DNA of 64,000 nt from Monosporascus cannonballus. Lineage: Eukaryota > Ascomycota > Sordariomycetes > Xylariales. The position numbers and the translations under genes are program-made. The notes under the pieces were generated by a model. That model was given only the letters and a program-made list of their open reading frames with translations, searched no databases and had not been told where the DNA came from. The stretch spans positions 124,001 to 188,000 of the forward strand of contig QJNS01000134.1 in assembly GCA_004154925.1 (NCBI GenBank), given 5' to 3'. Shown piece after piece: positions 51,018 to 62,701 of the stretch; within the stretch, counting starts at the first letter, position 1, and each line of letters starts with the position of its first letter.

Positions 51018-54000
51018 TTATTTCGAATTAAAAAAATAATTACAAATTTGAAAATATTTTGATTATGAACTGTAAAAGTATAGATATTAAATATATTAAT
51101 GTTAATAATACTATATTGATTATTATTATCGTAAATAAATTCAATAAATTAAATATAATACAAATAAAATTTCATTTACATATAGTTTTAATATAATTAC
51201 TTGAAAAACCTTTTAACATCGAATTTATGTAGAATTCTTTTATTTTAATAACCGTAATATTTTATATATAAAAAATATATTTTTGTGATATAAATTATAT
51301 ATCATATAATTAATAATTTTATTTAAAACCATTTGTTATCGTTTTTACCGTTGTTAGATATGTAAAATAAAGATTTATCAAACAGCAAAAAGCTGTTAGT
51401 ATAATTTTTATTATATTTCTATTTTTTATTTTTATAAATAATATAACATTTATATTATAATTTAAATCAATCAATTTTAAAATTGCTTTAGATATTATTG
51501 TAATTATTTAATTAATATATTAGCAGAACTTATTTATTTTCGGTAATAAAGTTATAAGTAAAAAATTAATACTTTTAATAGAATACATAATATAATGTTT
51601 AACGAAATTGATATAAGTAATTATAGTTATAATTGATGTAAATTTAATTAATTATATTTTCTTCGAATGTTTTTGTTTCCGTATCATTAATTAAAAATAT
51701 TATATTAATTATAATTTCGAATAAATTCGTATATTTTGTGTATAAGCACTTTATTAAAATAATAATTATTAAAAAATTCAATTTCTTTTTTATTTATTTT
51801 TAAGCGTTATTATAATTTATATATTAATATACTTTTATATATTTTTGAATCGTAACAATTTATGTATTTAAAATGAAATCTTTAGGTTTAAATTCTGTTA
51901 AAAAACTTTATTCGAATTATATAATAATATTAAATATTTAAACTATTATATATAAATATAATTGTCGTATTTTTATATATAATTTGCACAGTTATTACTT
52001 TTCAAATTTCGTATATTATAATATTGATAGCAAATGTATATAATATATATTGTTAATTAAAATGCCAAATTTATAAAATTAATAATTTTTTATTTCGTAT
52101 CATTTACATAATATTAAATTTAAATAACCTTTATATAAGATTGCAAAAAATACAATTCACTAAAAATCCGTAATTAATTTAATAATTTAATAACTTATAA
52201 ATTTAGTAGAGTTTTTTATAAAGTAAATTATTATATATTAATTTTTATTACGTAAACTATTTTAAATTCTATTCTTCATATTTAAAATATATTTAAATAT
52301 TATAGTTTTCGAAATGTTATAGATTTTATAAATTTTTAATAATTGTATGAGTTAATTAATTAATATATATGGGTATTAGTATTAAAATATAAAATATGGT
52401 TTTAAATTTTTTGTTCTATTAATATAATTTTATAATACATTTTTGGTATTTGAAATTAATTACATATAATATATAGTTTTTATAGGCAACGTTTCATATT
52501 TTAAAATATTTAAATATTATTTCGTTAATACCAAAGTATTTTAATTAAAATTACGCTCTTAATTTCGCTTTATTATAAGTTCTTTTAATAGCTGTTTTGG
52601 TTATATTTTCGTCTGAGATTTTATTACTGGCTTTTAAGATTATTTTTCAAAATAAACTATTTTTATTTTAATATTTATTTCGCCTATCTTTTGATTCACA
52701 CTTTTATCATCGGTTTTTATATTTATTTTATAAAGGTAAATTGTGTTTTCAAGATATTATAAATAAATTTAATTTTTCAACCAGGTAAACAAAGTTTTTA
52801 AAATGTATTTAGAATATATTATTAGAAAATATAACAAAACTATCTTTATTATACTGCCAACAAGGTTTTATTTATTTTTTGTAATATTGTAAAATATATA
52901 AAAGTATGTTGTATAATAGGAGTTTTAAATACTTAATAAAAAGAAAATTAATTAATAATTATTTCATGGTAAATAATATAATTTTATATATTAAAATATA
53001 ACAAATATTTAAAATTATAAAACCTTTTATTGAAGTAAATAATATATGTTATCTATTTCTTATATATAATACTTTAATATATTATAATCAAACCTTATAA
53101 TTAAAAGTAAATGTTGTATAATTTATATATAATTATCAATTAGTATTTATATATTTCTTTCTATTATAAAAAATATACTTAATTTTGAATTTATATTTAA
53201 TAATTTGTAGAAATATAAATATATAATAATAAAATTTATCTAAATTCTTATTTTAATTATATATATTATTTTTGAAAGATCGTTATGCTTTTTTAATAAG
53301 TATATAATGTAATTTTATACTTCCTATTTTTATGTATTGTTTACAATATAAAAAGTATATTCGGTAATTATTTCATATATAAGTTTTGTATTGGGTAATA
53401 TATTCGATAATTTAACTTCTTTTACTTCTATTTTAATATTTAATAAAATTTAAATTATATTAATAAACTTTTACTATTAGTACGTTTCTTTATTATAATA
53501 ATGTATTTATTTATTTATATTTAATAATCTACAATTACGATATTATGATACTAATTTTTAATATAAATAATATTAATGTTTTTTATTATACATATCGTTT
53601 AAACCTTAATTTAACTTAAAATATACTTTTTTAAACTTAAATAATTATACGATAAATATATAATATTATAAACCTTTTATAAATCGACCTTTATTTCTAT
53701 ATATTAATACATAATTTATTTATTGTTATATATATTAATATATATTTTATTTATACTAATATGAAAATAATCTGTTAATAAATCTTCCAAAAGTTCAATT
53801 ATATATACATAATGTAAAGAACTTAATGAAATTGTATTTTTAGATTTTAACGATTTTCAAATTTGTTTTTAACTAAGGTTCGAAAAGACAGTATTAAATA
53901 ATATATAATATTATTCGTTTTTCTATAATATTAAAATTTAATAATAAAGATATTGATTCGAAAAATACAATTTTTAGATAATAAATTTTTGAAATCGCAA

Positions 54001-57000
54001 AATAAACGTTGTTTATATTATAAATTTAATCGATATATACTTTTGAAAAATTTATATAATTCGGGTCGTTAACCGTTTAGATAGTTTATAATCGACATTA
54101 ATTTGTATAATATAAATAATATTAAAAATAAAATAATTTTAAAATTTTAATTTAAAAAATAAAATTATGATATATTTTATTATATATATTATATTTACAT
54201 TAATTTTATACTGTTAAGTAAAAAGAGACTTTTGCAATTATAGACAGTTAATTATTATTTACATAAATTTATATAACAATTAAATTTTAAAGTATTACGA
54301 CATGTTTAGTATTAATGCTAAATAGTTCGACATATATTCGAAATATCTACTTATTATTATATTTATATATGATTTTAAAATAAAAGAATTTTAAAATTAA
54401 TCTAAAATCCAATTATACTAATAAAGAAAAAATACGATAAAGGAAAAAGAATTAAGTTCGGCCGTTAATTTTTACTAAAATAACCAAAAGGCCTTAATTC
54501 AAAAAGAATAATTATCAATTTTTTATAAAATAATAATAAGGTATATAAATGGTTTCGAAAAATATTAATTAAGATAATATATCGATAAATTGTAATTTTA
54601 ATTATAAAAAAAGATTATAAAATGGATTTTAAAAAGATTTATTATGAACTCGAATATTTAAATATTTTAAATTGATATTTAAAAAAACAAATATCGGAAT
54701 AATTATATTAACAGTAAAAAGATATTCTTTAATATTAGTAAGTGATTATTTATATTATTTATTTATCTATATACTTAATATTGTACACTAATTATAGGAT
54801 TCCAATTTAAATATATCAAAAATTTAATATAATAAATTCGAGAACAAAACTGAAAAATAAAATTTAAAAAGCGTTAGTTCGGCATTTTAAATTAAAAGGT
54901 GTAAGTTGTCCAAAAAATACTTTATTAAAAATTATAATAAACAATAATTCGAATTACGTAATATAAAATTCCGTAAATTTTCTTAATTAAAAAAGCTTAT
55001 TATATATTTATTACGATATATAATCAATTGAAATTAAAACAAATTAATATTTTATATAATATTTAACGTACTAAAGATTTACAAAAATAACGAAATTAAT
55101 AAATAAATAATGTATTAATAACTTTAATTAATATTATTTAAATATTTATAGTTATTATATTTCACAATCGTAGTAGTGCGTTATAGTCAAAATTTTTTAT
55201 TAGCTTTAATTAAAACCAGTAAAATTTCGTTTTTTATTTTTTAATTTAGTATTGCGATTATCTTTTAATTTAACATTAATAATATTATCCAATAAATACC
55301 GTTTATTTTTAGCGCGTAATTTCTTAATTTTGATAAAAACTATTATTTTTTTTAAAATCTTATTTGTTACATCGAATTAAGAATTATTACGTTTTAGTAT
55401 AATCCGCAATTCGAATAACAATACAACAATAAACAAATTATATAAATATAAATATAATAACGAAAAAAGTTAAGAAATTAAAAATATTAAAAAACGTTAA
55501 TTTAAATATTAACGCAATTTATAAAAAATAAAGCTAATTTTCAATTAAAATTTTTTAATATATCGCAAATTACGTATATAAACATAAGTATTATTATAAC
55601 CGAAATTGTAATTTTAAATTACGAAAATATATAAATTATATATTAATCTACTGTTTAAATTATTGAGATTATTATTAAATTATTAATAACTAGTTTAAAC
55701 CGAATAATTATATACGATATATCTTGATTAGGCTCCGTCGTAATAGACGATAGCTTGATATTTTTTCCGATATTTATTACGTTTATGACGTAATAATAAT
55801 CTATAACCTATATAAATTGGTTTACAGTATAAAAATATAACGTTATTATTTTCCATTAAACAAATTTCGTTGTTCATAAAGATTTACTTATATTTTTTAT
55901 AAAATCGAAAATATAACTTTTTATACATTATATATAATATAAAAAAGTAAGCTATTTTTAAAATATCGTAATACTATTTTTATCGAATTTAAAAACCGAC
56001 TAAATTTAATAAATATAAATATTTATTTTATTTTTATTATAAAATGAAAATAAACGTATAAAAACTAATTTATTTATTCATTTTTATGTTAAAATTTTAT
56101 TATTTCTTAAATAACCGTTTTTATAAAACCGGCTTTTAATTATTTTTACGCAAATATTTTCAAATATAAAAATTCTAATACAGGATATATATATATATAT
56201 ATATTTATATAAGATTTAATAGAAATAAATTTATTACGATTTTTAATAATATAATAATCTTGTTTTTTTAAAAAAAAATTATTAAAATTATTTTAAGTAT
56301 ATATTTAACGTTAAATAACGCGTATTATTAAAACCATATTTTCGTCTAATATGGCCTGTTAAAATTATTTTATTTTAAACATTTGCAAATAATATAAATT
56401 ATGTTTTAATCGAGCGAAAAATACAATTAGCATTCAATAATAACTTTGTTTTAATTAAGATTATTTATAATATATTACGTATCTTTTTTTATTATTGAAA
56501 TCTGTTAAATTATTTTATTTTATTAATTTTATAATTTTTAAAATAAAATTGTTTTTAATTTATTAGTTTTAAATTTTCGTTATATTAAGTTTTTGTAATA
56601 AAAAGTTACTTTTTTATTTATTAAATATTACTGAAGTGCAATTAACAAAACTTATTTGTAATAAATTATATTAAATTATTCATAACTAAAAATTGTGTAA
56701 TTACATTATTACTATAAATCTTTAATCGAACACCTTTACTATATATCTTATTAAATTATTTAATTAATATCGAAAATATTTATATTTCATTTAAAACGTG
56801 TAATAAATATTATAATGCGGATAAAGTTATTAAGTTATTTTACATCAGTATATATGTAAAATTAATTTTTATGAAATATTTCGAAATTATAAAATTTAAT
56901 AAATTATGTATAATTTTTCAATAAATCATTTTAGCTTATTATAATTTCATTTATATAACTAAGATATTTATAATTTTCGTTTTATTACTTATTTAAATAA

Positions 57001-58400
57001 TTTTTAAATAATTAAATATAAATTATGAAATTAAATCATATAGTATTATTAAATAATTTAAATAAATTTATATAAAAAATTTGAGTCCGTTTAATTTAAA
57101 CGTTAAATTTTAAATTTAAACAAAAAACTATTAATTTCCGACCTGTTAATAATAAAATATCGGATTATCATTTTCTAATTTTATTGAATTAAATTATCGA
57201 TTTAATAAAAACTGTTATATTTCGCAATTTCTGTATATTTTTATTGATAATTAAGATATATAAATACGTTAAATGAAACATAAATTACGAATATTAAAAT
57301 ATTTAAATCGGAAATCTATTTTAATACTCAGTATATTTTGTTAATAATACTTAAATTATATTATCGTTCAAAAATAAAATTTATTATAAAAGTTTGAATT
57401 TAATTATTTAAATTTTATTTAATATTAAAAATAATCTATTTATATATTTTGATATTTATACGATCGAATATTTTTAAATTATACTTTTTTATATTTATAA
57501 ATATTAAAAGAAATATAAAATATCAAGTTAAAAACCTAAAACCTTGTTAGAGTTTCGCAGACTTACTTAATAATATCATTTAAATAATAATTAAATTAAT
57601 TATTAACAAAAAGGCTAAAATAATTAAAAAAGAAATTATTTCAATAGTGAAAAGAAATTTAAATTCTTCAAAAATTAAATTATATATTATATATATTTAT
57701 TCTTTTAGTGAAATTTGGTTTTTTTTATTAAGTTTAGAATTTAATATAAGGCGAATAAATTAACAGCGCAAAATTTCTATACGGCTATCTGCTGTATATA
57801 AAATATTAATATATATATTAATTATATTTATATTATTAAAAAATCTGTAAAGATATGAAAAAACAATAAACGTTTCGTTTTAAAAAAAAATTAAATATTC
57901 GAAAAACCAAAATATTTATTTTAAATATTTAAATATATTGCGCATATTTTATTAATTAAGCAAAAACATTTTCTAATCTGTATAAATTATGTTAAATTTT
58001 ATATATTATTGTTTGAATTCGTTATATTACATTGTTATTATATTAACTTGAAGTAAATAAAAAAATTATAATTTATTTTAAATAAAATTTTGATTATTTT
58101 TTCGAACTAATTATACTAGATCCTTTTTAAATAAAACTAAATTTATGTAAAAAATAAAAAGTTTAATTTTGTATTAATTTTTCGTAAATATAAAATAAAT
58201 ACCGTAAAATTAAAATTGTCTTTTGAAAAAATTAATTGATAATTTTTAAAAATTTATATAAAAATTGTCTAAAATAAACCGAAAACTTTGCAATTTATTA
58301 TTAGACTTTATTTTAGAAATTTTATTGCTTTTATAAAGATAATTCGTAAAAAAATTTAGATAATATATATTGGACCTTTAACAGATACTTTTTCATCAGA
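51018..58400. other. Extremely AT-rich, unassigned DNA
   Basis: There is no ORF, no LTR and no structural RNA that I can support. It is part of the 28.5-kb unit. Simple AT runs occur (for example 56187-56210). A slightly richer patch at 55725-55830 ('ggctccgtcgtaatagacga') and one at 54450-54500 look like decayed coding sequence but match nothing else in the window. Confidence 0.4.
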
Positions 58401-58409
58401 AACTATAGC

Positions 58410-58445
58410 TGTGGCTACGGCTGCTGCGCCTACGGCGCAGCCACA
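58410..58445. repeat. GC-rich 36-bp hairpin
   Basis: TGTGGCT (58410-58416) pairs with AGCCACA (58439-58445). Inside, GCTGCGCC (58423-58430) and GGCGCAGC (58434-58441) form a perfect arm around TAC. It stands out sharply from the AT-rich DNA to its left. Its function is unknown; it may be the end of a small insertion. Confidence 0.6.
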
Positions 58446-58520
58446 ATCCAAAATGGGGTCCTAATTACGATGAAGCAAGTTATGGTAAGAATTTGTATTC
58501 ATTGTTCGGGTAATTCATTA

Positions 58521-58562
58521 GTGTCCCCCACCCACTTCCTGAATTTACCCACTTCCTGAATC
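58521..58562 (+). repeat. Left TIR of the 58.5-kb transposon
   Basis: It begins GTGTCCCCCACCCACTTCC and holds two copies of CCCACTTCCTGAAT separated by three bases. It pairs with 60318-60359 with one mismatch. Confidence 0.88.
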
Positions 58563-58639
58563 CGATTTTCGCTCCTTCAATACCCACTCCTTTTAACAAC
58601 ACTCCCCAATAACTCAACCTACACAACGTTTCTGAAGCT

Positions 58640-60270
58640 CCAATTTGGGATAGGACCTAATTATAAGTATCGCATCCAATAGGCCTCAGCAGAAGTTACT
58701 GCAGGCGCTTAATAAAAAACAACGGCTAACAAATGGGATATAACAGAAAGTACCTTATTTACGCGAAAAAAAGGTGCAAAACTATACGCCTAAGGTTATT
58801 AATATTAACAAATCCTCAGCCTTTTGCAAAAAAACGAGCTGGTAAAATGAATATTGGACGAAAAAGCTAGTAAAAGAACGCCGTACGACTTCGAAATACG
58901 ATAAATAACAAAATATATTAACTAAGCAAATAAAGGTATCTATTTCTTTGAGAAGCATTAGGTTAAATATTTTATTAGCCGGTACCTAATGATTTAAAAA
59001 AATTATAAAAGTTTTTCGAAATTTTCCGCGCATTTTTCGACTTCTTTAATAAAATTCGAAATTTTTAATAATAATATAAAATTATCGTCCGTAAGTTAAA
59101 ATTTAAAGATAAAAATATCGTAAATATAAACAAGATAAACGTATAAAAAGGTAAAACCAAAAAGGGAAAGTAATTAGAAACGTCCTTACGAAACGTAGAT
59201 TTCGAAAAGTTTCCGAGGCGACAGCTTAAATAACGATAATCGAAATTATTATGGTTAACGGGCAACGGTTAATACCTGTAATAATTTTTATCGATTTCAC
59301 TTTTTAAAAATAATAGTTCCCGTATTATTTTCCTAAATGGAAATATACCTTTAGCAAAACGGGCTGAAATAATATTAAAATCGCCCTTGAATAACTTTAA
59401 AAAATTTATTTTCCCGAAACGAAACCTTTATATCTTAACGATTAAAAACTTTTTATTCTAAATTAATATATTATTTATATTACGACCGAATTTATAATTA
59501 AATATAAAAAAAATAAAATGTATTATTTATATATATTCTTATATAATTCCTATATTATATAGTTATTTAATATCGGGATATTTATTACGTTAAAATAACA
59601 TTATTATGAAAAAATAATAGGCTTTAATTTTTTCGTAATTTTAATTCGTATTAATAAGTAACGTTTTCTAAAAACATATCGCGAAATTTTAAAAAAGGTC
59701 TTTAATTTCCAAAATATATATTTGGGCTTTAAGGCGATAAATATTTTGCCATTTAACGCAAATAAACCGTTCTAGCATTCGAAAATAGTCGGAAACTTCC
59801 CGCGTTAATAAACTCCGGAACTAATAAATTTCTTTAAAAGGTGTTTATAATATGATATACGCCCAAAAAGGGCAAGGATATCCAGGATCAACTTCTGGCC
59901 ATTAATTCGCAAAAGGTTGTTATCTTTTATAATATTCGCACCCTGTTTAAAAAGACCTTTAAAGCCCTTAACCTTAAATCCGTTAAAAACGTTATTTTAC
60001 GCCATAATAAATAAGATCTAAAGAAATAACTAAAAGCTTTAAAGCCTTAAGGGCGTATTGCAATAGCCAAGGACCTTAACGATATATTTCCTAAAATTAG
60101 ATAAATTATAGAAATTAGGGAAGCTATTAAGGCTTCCGTTAAAAGGTACGAATAACAATACGCAAAGGACTTCCTGGAGGGGGCTATAAAAATTAATCGT
60201 ATATTAATAAAGGACATATTATTTTAGTGGCAATTAGAATAAAGCAAAAATATACCGTTTTCGTTGAGAT
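58640..60270 (+). pseudogene. Fot1/pogo-like transposase pseudogene
   Basis: The C-terminal third is readable. 'NIYLGFKAINILPFN' at 59710-59756 corresponds to the pogo/Fot1 pattern NIxSGFxATGIxPFN. From 59860 to 60260 a frame reads 'KKGKDIQDQLLAIN', 'IRTLFKKTFKALNLKSVK', 'LKALKP', 'AIAKDLNDIFPKI' and 'REAIKASVKRYE', typical of the charged tail of Fot1-type transposases, with seven TAA/TAG stops at likely former Gln codons. The N-terminal HTH and the DDE Asp residues (58640-59700) are too mutated to place. It would have cut and pasted the element. Confidence 0.7.
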
Positions 60271-60317
60271 ATTAAAAAGTGTTGTTGGTGATACCCTCGT
60301 ATTCGGTATTGTGGACC

Positions 60318-60359
60318 GATTCAGGAAGTGGGTAAATTCAGGAAGTGGGTAGGGGACAC
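60318..60359 (-). repeat. Right TIR of the 58.5-kb transposon
   Basis: This is the inverse of 58521-58562. It ends GGGGACAC, followed by TA. The single mismatch (CpA to TpA) is of the RIP type. Confidence 0.88.
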
Positions 60360-60378
60360 TATGTGGGGTTCCAGGTTA

Positions 60379-60485
60379 AAGGCTTTACGATCGATCCTGT
60401 CGAGCCATCACGTGACTTGACCCACTTAGCCTGTAGATCCTTGTTGCGACCGTTTCCTGAGGCCGTGCCTTGTTAGGTCGTAACA
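60379..60485 (-). repeat. Gy3a 5' LTR, right piece (107 bp)
   Basis: It opens with the missing 30 bases of 36-bp repeat unit 3 (AAGGCTTTACGATCGATCCT...), then CATCACGTGACTTGACCC, CACTTAG, GACCGTTTCCTGAGG, and ends GGTCGTAACA. In the element's direction it therefore starts TGTTACGACC. The same ordered blocks occur in the outer half of the Gy3b LTR. Unlike the left piece it is hardly mutated. Confidence 0.78.
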
Positions 60486-60908
60486 CCCTGTTACCCATCC
60501 GTGGGTGGGTAGCAGGGGTGCGTGGGTATTCGTGGGTGGAAATTTTAGCGTGGGTGGGTGGGTAGTGCAAACCTTACACCATGCCTTCTTCGCTCCCCAG
60601 TTACTATCACCCTAATAAATCGAGTTCTGCTCTTAGTGTGTTTGGTAGCCTGGTTTCAAACTAACTGGGTCTATTATGTGCGAATAAACGGTAGGGTGCG
60701 TTTTGCGGTCTTGACGGCACGCGAAGTTACTGATTTGCACGATGAAACCATTGGCGTAGGCGACATTTGGGCATTGAGTGTGGCATCACTCTAGTCATCC
60801 GACTGCGCCAATGCAACCGGAGGCCCCCTTACCGTGACCACTTTAAACCATAGTTGCATGAAGAAGCCATATTATGTCGATCAGAGAAGCCCTGTGTGCA
60901 TGTCAAAC
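60486..60908. other. Non-coding, GC-balanced spacer with GTGGGT repeats
   Basis: At 60498-60575 there are many copies of GTGGGT/GGGTGGGT, including CAGGGGTGCGTGGGTA at 60513. This resembles the subterminal repeats of hAT-type transposons, but no partner end is visible. The rest (60576-60908) has no recognisable gene. Open stretches such as 60558-60794 begin at GTG and show no domain. It may be host DNA or an old element fragment. Confidence 0.4.
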
Positions 60909-60910
60909 TA

Positions 60911-60950
60911 ACCTCGGACCCCACCTAATGAATTACCCTAGCAATGAATA
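60911..60950 (+). repeat. Left 40-bp TIR of the 60.9-kb transposon
   Basis: It is preceded by TA and is identical, inverted, to 62702-62741. It is related to the TIR of the 28.5-kb unit. Confidence 0.93.
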
Positions 60951-61037
60951 AGACTTTTCTCTACAACAACCACCACCCCTTATAACAACACTCTGCGATA
61001 ACTCCATAACCCTTTAGTTAATTGATTTCGGGTAAAG

Positions 61038-62650
61038 ATGGTTGGTTTCGACCGTAAGCGCAGAATTCAGGATGCCAAGGACTTTATTGCGGAAGGTGGT
61101 TCTGAGGCCCTGGCGAGCGCGCGATTCGAGATACCCCAGTCGACCCTGTTATACCGCGTCTATGGCATTAAACCGCGTTCCGAAGCCTAAAGTAACGCGC
61201 GTAAATTATCGGATTAAGAAAAGGATAAATTTATTAATTGGATATTGCATAAAAAAGTATACGGTTACGCCCTTATAAAGATTTAAATCCGTTAAATAGT
61301 AAAAGCCTTACTGGGCCCTAAAGGAACCGTTAGGAAAAATTAAGTTAATCGCTTTATCGTACGTTATGATAAGATATATACGAAGAAAATACGAGTTATG
61401 CCCCGGGACCGTTTAAAGGTACGCGATCGCGACGATATCCGTAAATTTTTTCCTTTTTTTGCCGCCGTCTGAGCTAAATATAAGATTAAGCTTGCGAACG
61501 AATATAATATGGATAAAACGGGCGTTTAAAAAAGGGAATAAATTAATAAAACGGTTGTAGGATTTTTGGAAACGGCTTATATAAAGTTTAAAAAATCGGG
61601 GGTAACGTTATGGGTATTTATTTTCGAATATATCGGCTTTATATACGGAAAAGATACGGCTGTATATATTTTTAATAATTTTACCGTTTAAAAACAATAA
61701 TTATTCGAAAATATCGAAAAAGCCGAATATATGTTAATTCCGAAAGGATAAATTAATAATATTATCGTATTAAAATAATTAAAAAAATTTTCCGGAAATT
61801 AAACCTTGTTTTTATAATAAATAACGGTTATTTATCTTAAATAATTATATTATATATATATTTTTTGTTTTTATGTAAAAATGTTTTAAAAATAAGGTTG
61901 CCTTTATATATTTTTTACCTTATTCGAATAATAATTTTTAGCCGTTCGACGTTGCCGTATTTTTTATACTTAAAAAGGAATATCGTATTATTTTGCGGAA
62001 AACTAACGGATTATTTGTAATAATTTTCGAATATAAACGCCGTATGCTAAAAACATATCATAAGGTTGCCGAGATCGTTTTTACCGATAAAAATATTAAA
62101 TTTAGATGGTATTATACCGGTTTACTTTTTTTTTAAACCCAAAATAATATTAAGAGATCCCGAAATAATACCCTAGTTAGCTTTTAAGCCGAAAATACCC
62201 CCGGAATAAATAATTAATAACCAGAACGAAATCGTATATATTCTTTATAAGGCTTTAAAATTACGGAAAATTATGTAAACGGCCTTACGCAATTAGGCGA
62301 AAACGTTTCGCGATATATAAAAGGTAATAATTAAAGTTATTAAAAGGCTTAATAATTTTAATACCGAAAACGCTATTTTCCGCCATAATAATTAGTTTTT
62401 GTAAACGAAACTTGAGAAATACAAAGGTTGCAAACGCCAAATTGTTACTAAGCAACCGAATAAGATTTTTGCGAATTTATTAGATATCAAGTCGATTAAG
62501 GACAAAGTTATTAAGCGTTTAAAGCCTATAAAAGCTGGTGATTAAGTTCTAATTGATAGTTATATTAAAAAGCAGCCTGCTAAGAAGAGGTAACGCAAAT
62601 CTAAATAACCTAAATAGCTTTATTTTATCAAGAAATACGTTATTGCGTTA
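61038..62650 (+). pseudogene. Fot1/pogo-like transposase, RIP-inactivated
   Basis: ATG at 61038 opens a frame MVGFDRKRRIQDA, followed by a psq-type HTH (DFIAEGGSEALASARFEIPQ, then STLLYRVYGIKPRSEA), intact for about 53 codons to a CAA-derived TAA. The same frame continues with 'FINWILHKKVYGYA', 'VKALLGPKGTV', 'RFIVRYDKIYTK', 'VMPRDRLK' and 'DIRKFFPFFAAV' (CENP-B-type DNA-binding part). The first DDE motif NMDKTGV (MDETG in the family) follows at about 61507, then 'LDVAVFFILKKEYR'-type sequence after a frame change and 'DKNIKFRWYYTGLLFF' for NIKSGxRxTGLxPF at about 62090-62130. The first Asp is kept; the later acidic residues are not recoverable. The +1-frame open stretch 61042-61278 is not the gene. 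Confidence 0.88.
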
Positions 62651-62701
62651 TTAAAAGGCTTTGGAACATGCAGATTACTATCAATTTGTATGTGTTTTGG
62701 C

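Larger units (their letters stand above)
58521..60359 (+). mobile_element. Fot1/pogo-like DNA transposon, RIP-mutated core, nested in a TIR
   Basis: Inverted repeats of 42 bp lie at 58521-58562 and 60318-60359. They start GTGTCCCC and differ at one position (C/T, RIP-like). TA flanks both sides (58519-58520 and 60360-60361). The TIR contains a direct repeat of CCCACTTCCTGAAT, a likely transposase-binding site. The coding strand is plus. With the element removed, the flanks join into the right TIR of the 28.5-kb unit. The first 240 bp and the last 60 bp are GC-balanced, while the middle is AT-rich. Confidence 0.85.
31826..60376. mobile_element. 28.5-kb unit bounded by 40-bp inverted repeats, inserted in the Gy3a LTR
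   Basis: The left end (31826-31865) starts ACCTGGAACCCCA. The right end starts with the same bases on the minus strand from 60376, and its inverted repeat is itself split by a younger transposon at 58521-60359. Over 40 bp the two ends differ at 7 positions, 6 of them transitions. TA flanks both sides (31824-31825 and 60377-60378). The host LTR resumes in register beyond it. The TIR is clearly related to that of the Fot1/pogo-like element at 60911-62741. The simplest view is a Tc1/mariner-type element swollen by later insertions. I could not find its own transposase in the decayed interior. Confidence 0.65.

Noticed and set aside
22581..58400. Mitochondrial DNA inserted in the nucleus, suggested by the very low GC content
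   Set aside because: No mitochondrial gene, tRNA or rRNA can be read, while Gypsy gag-pol and LTRs with RIP-type changes explain much of the stretch.
31826..60376. A Starship-type giant cargo element
   Set aside because: Its ends are 40-bp TIRs with TA duplications of Tc1/mariner type, no tyrosine-recombinase captain gene is visible, and most of its length is nested retroelements.
60385..60794. Open stretches on both strands in the GC-balanced spacer
   Set aside because: One is the reverse reading of the LTR and GTGGGT repeats, the other begins at GTG and shows no recognisable product.
61042..61278. 78-codon open stretch at the transposase start
   Set aside because: It is out of frame with the psq-HTH/DDE reading that begins at ATG 61038.
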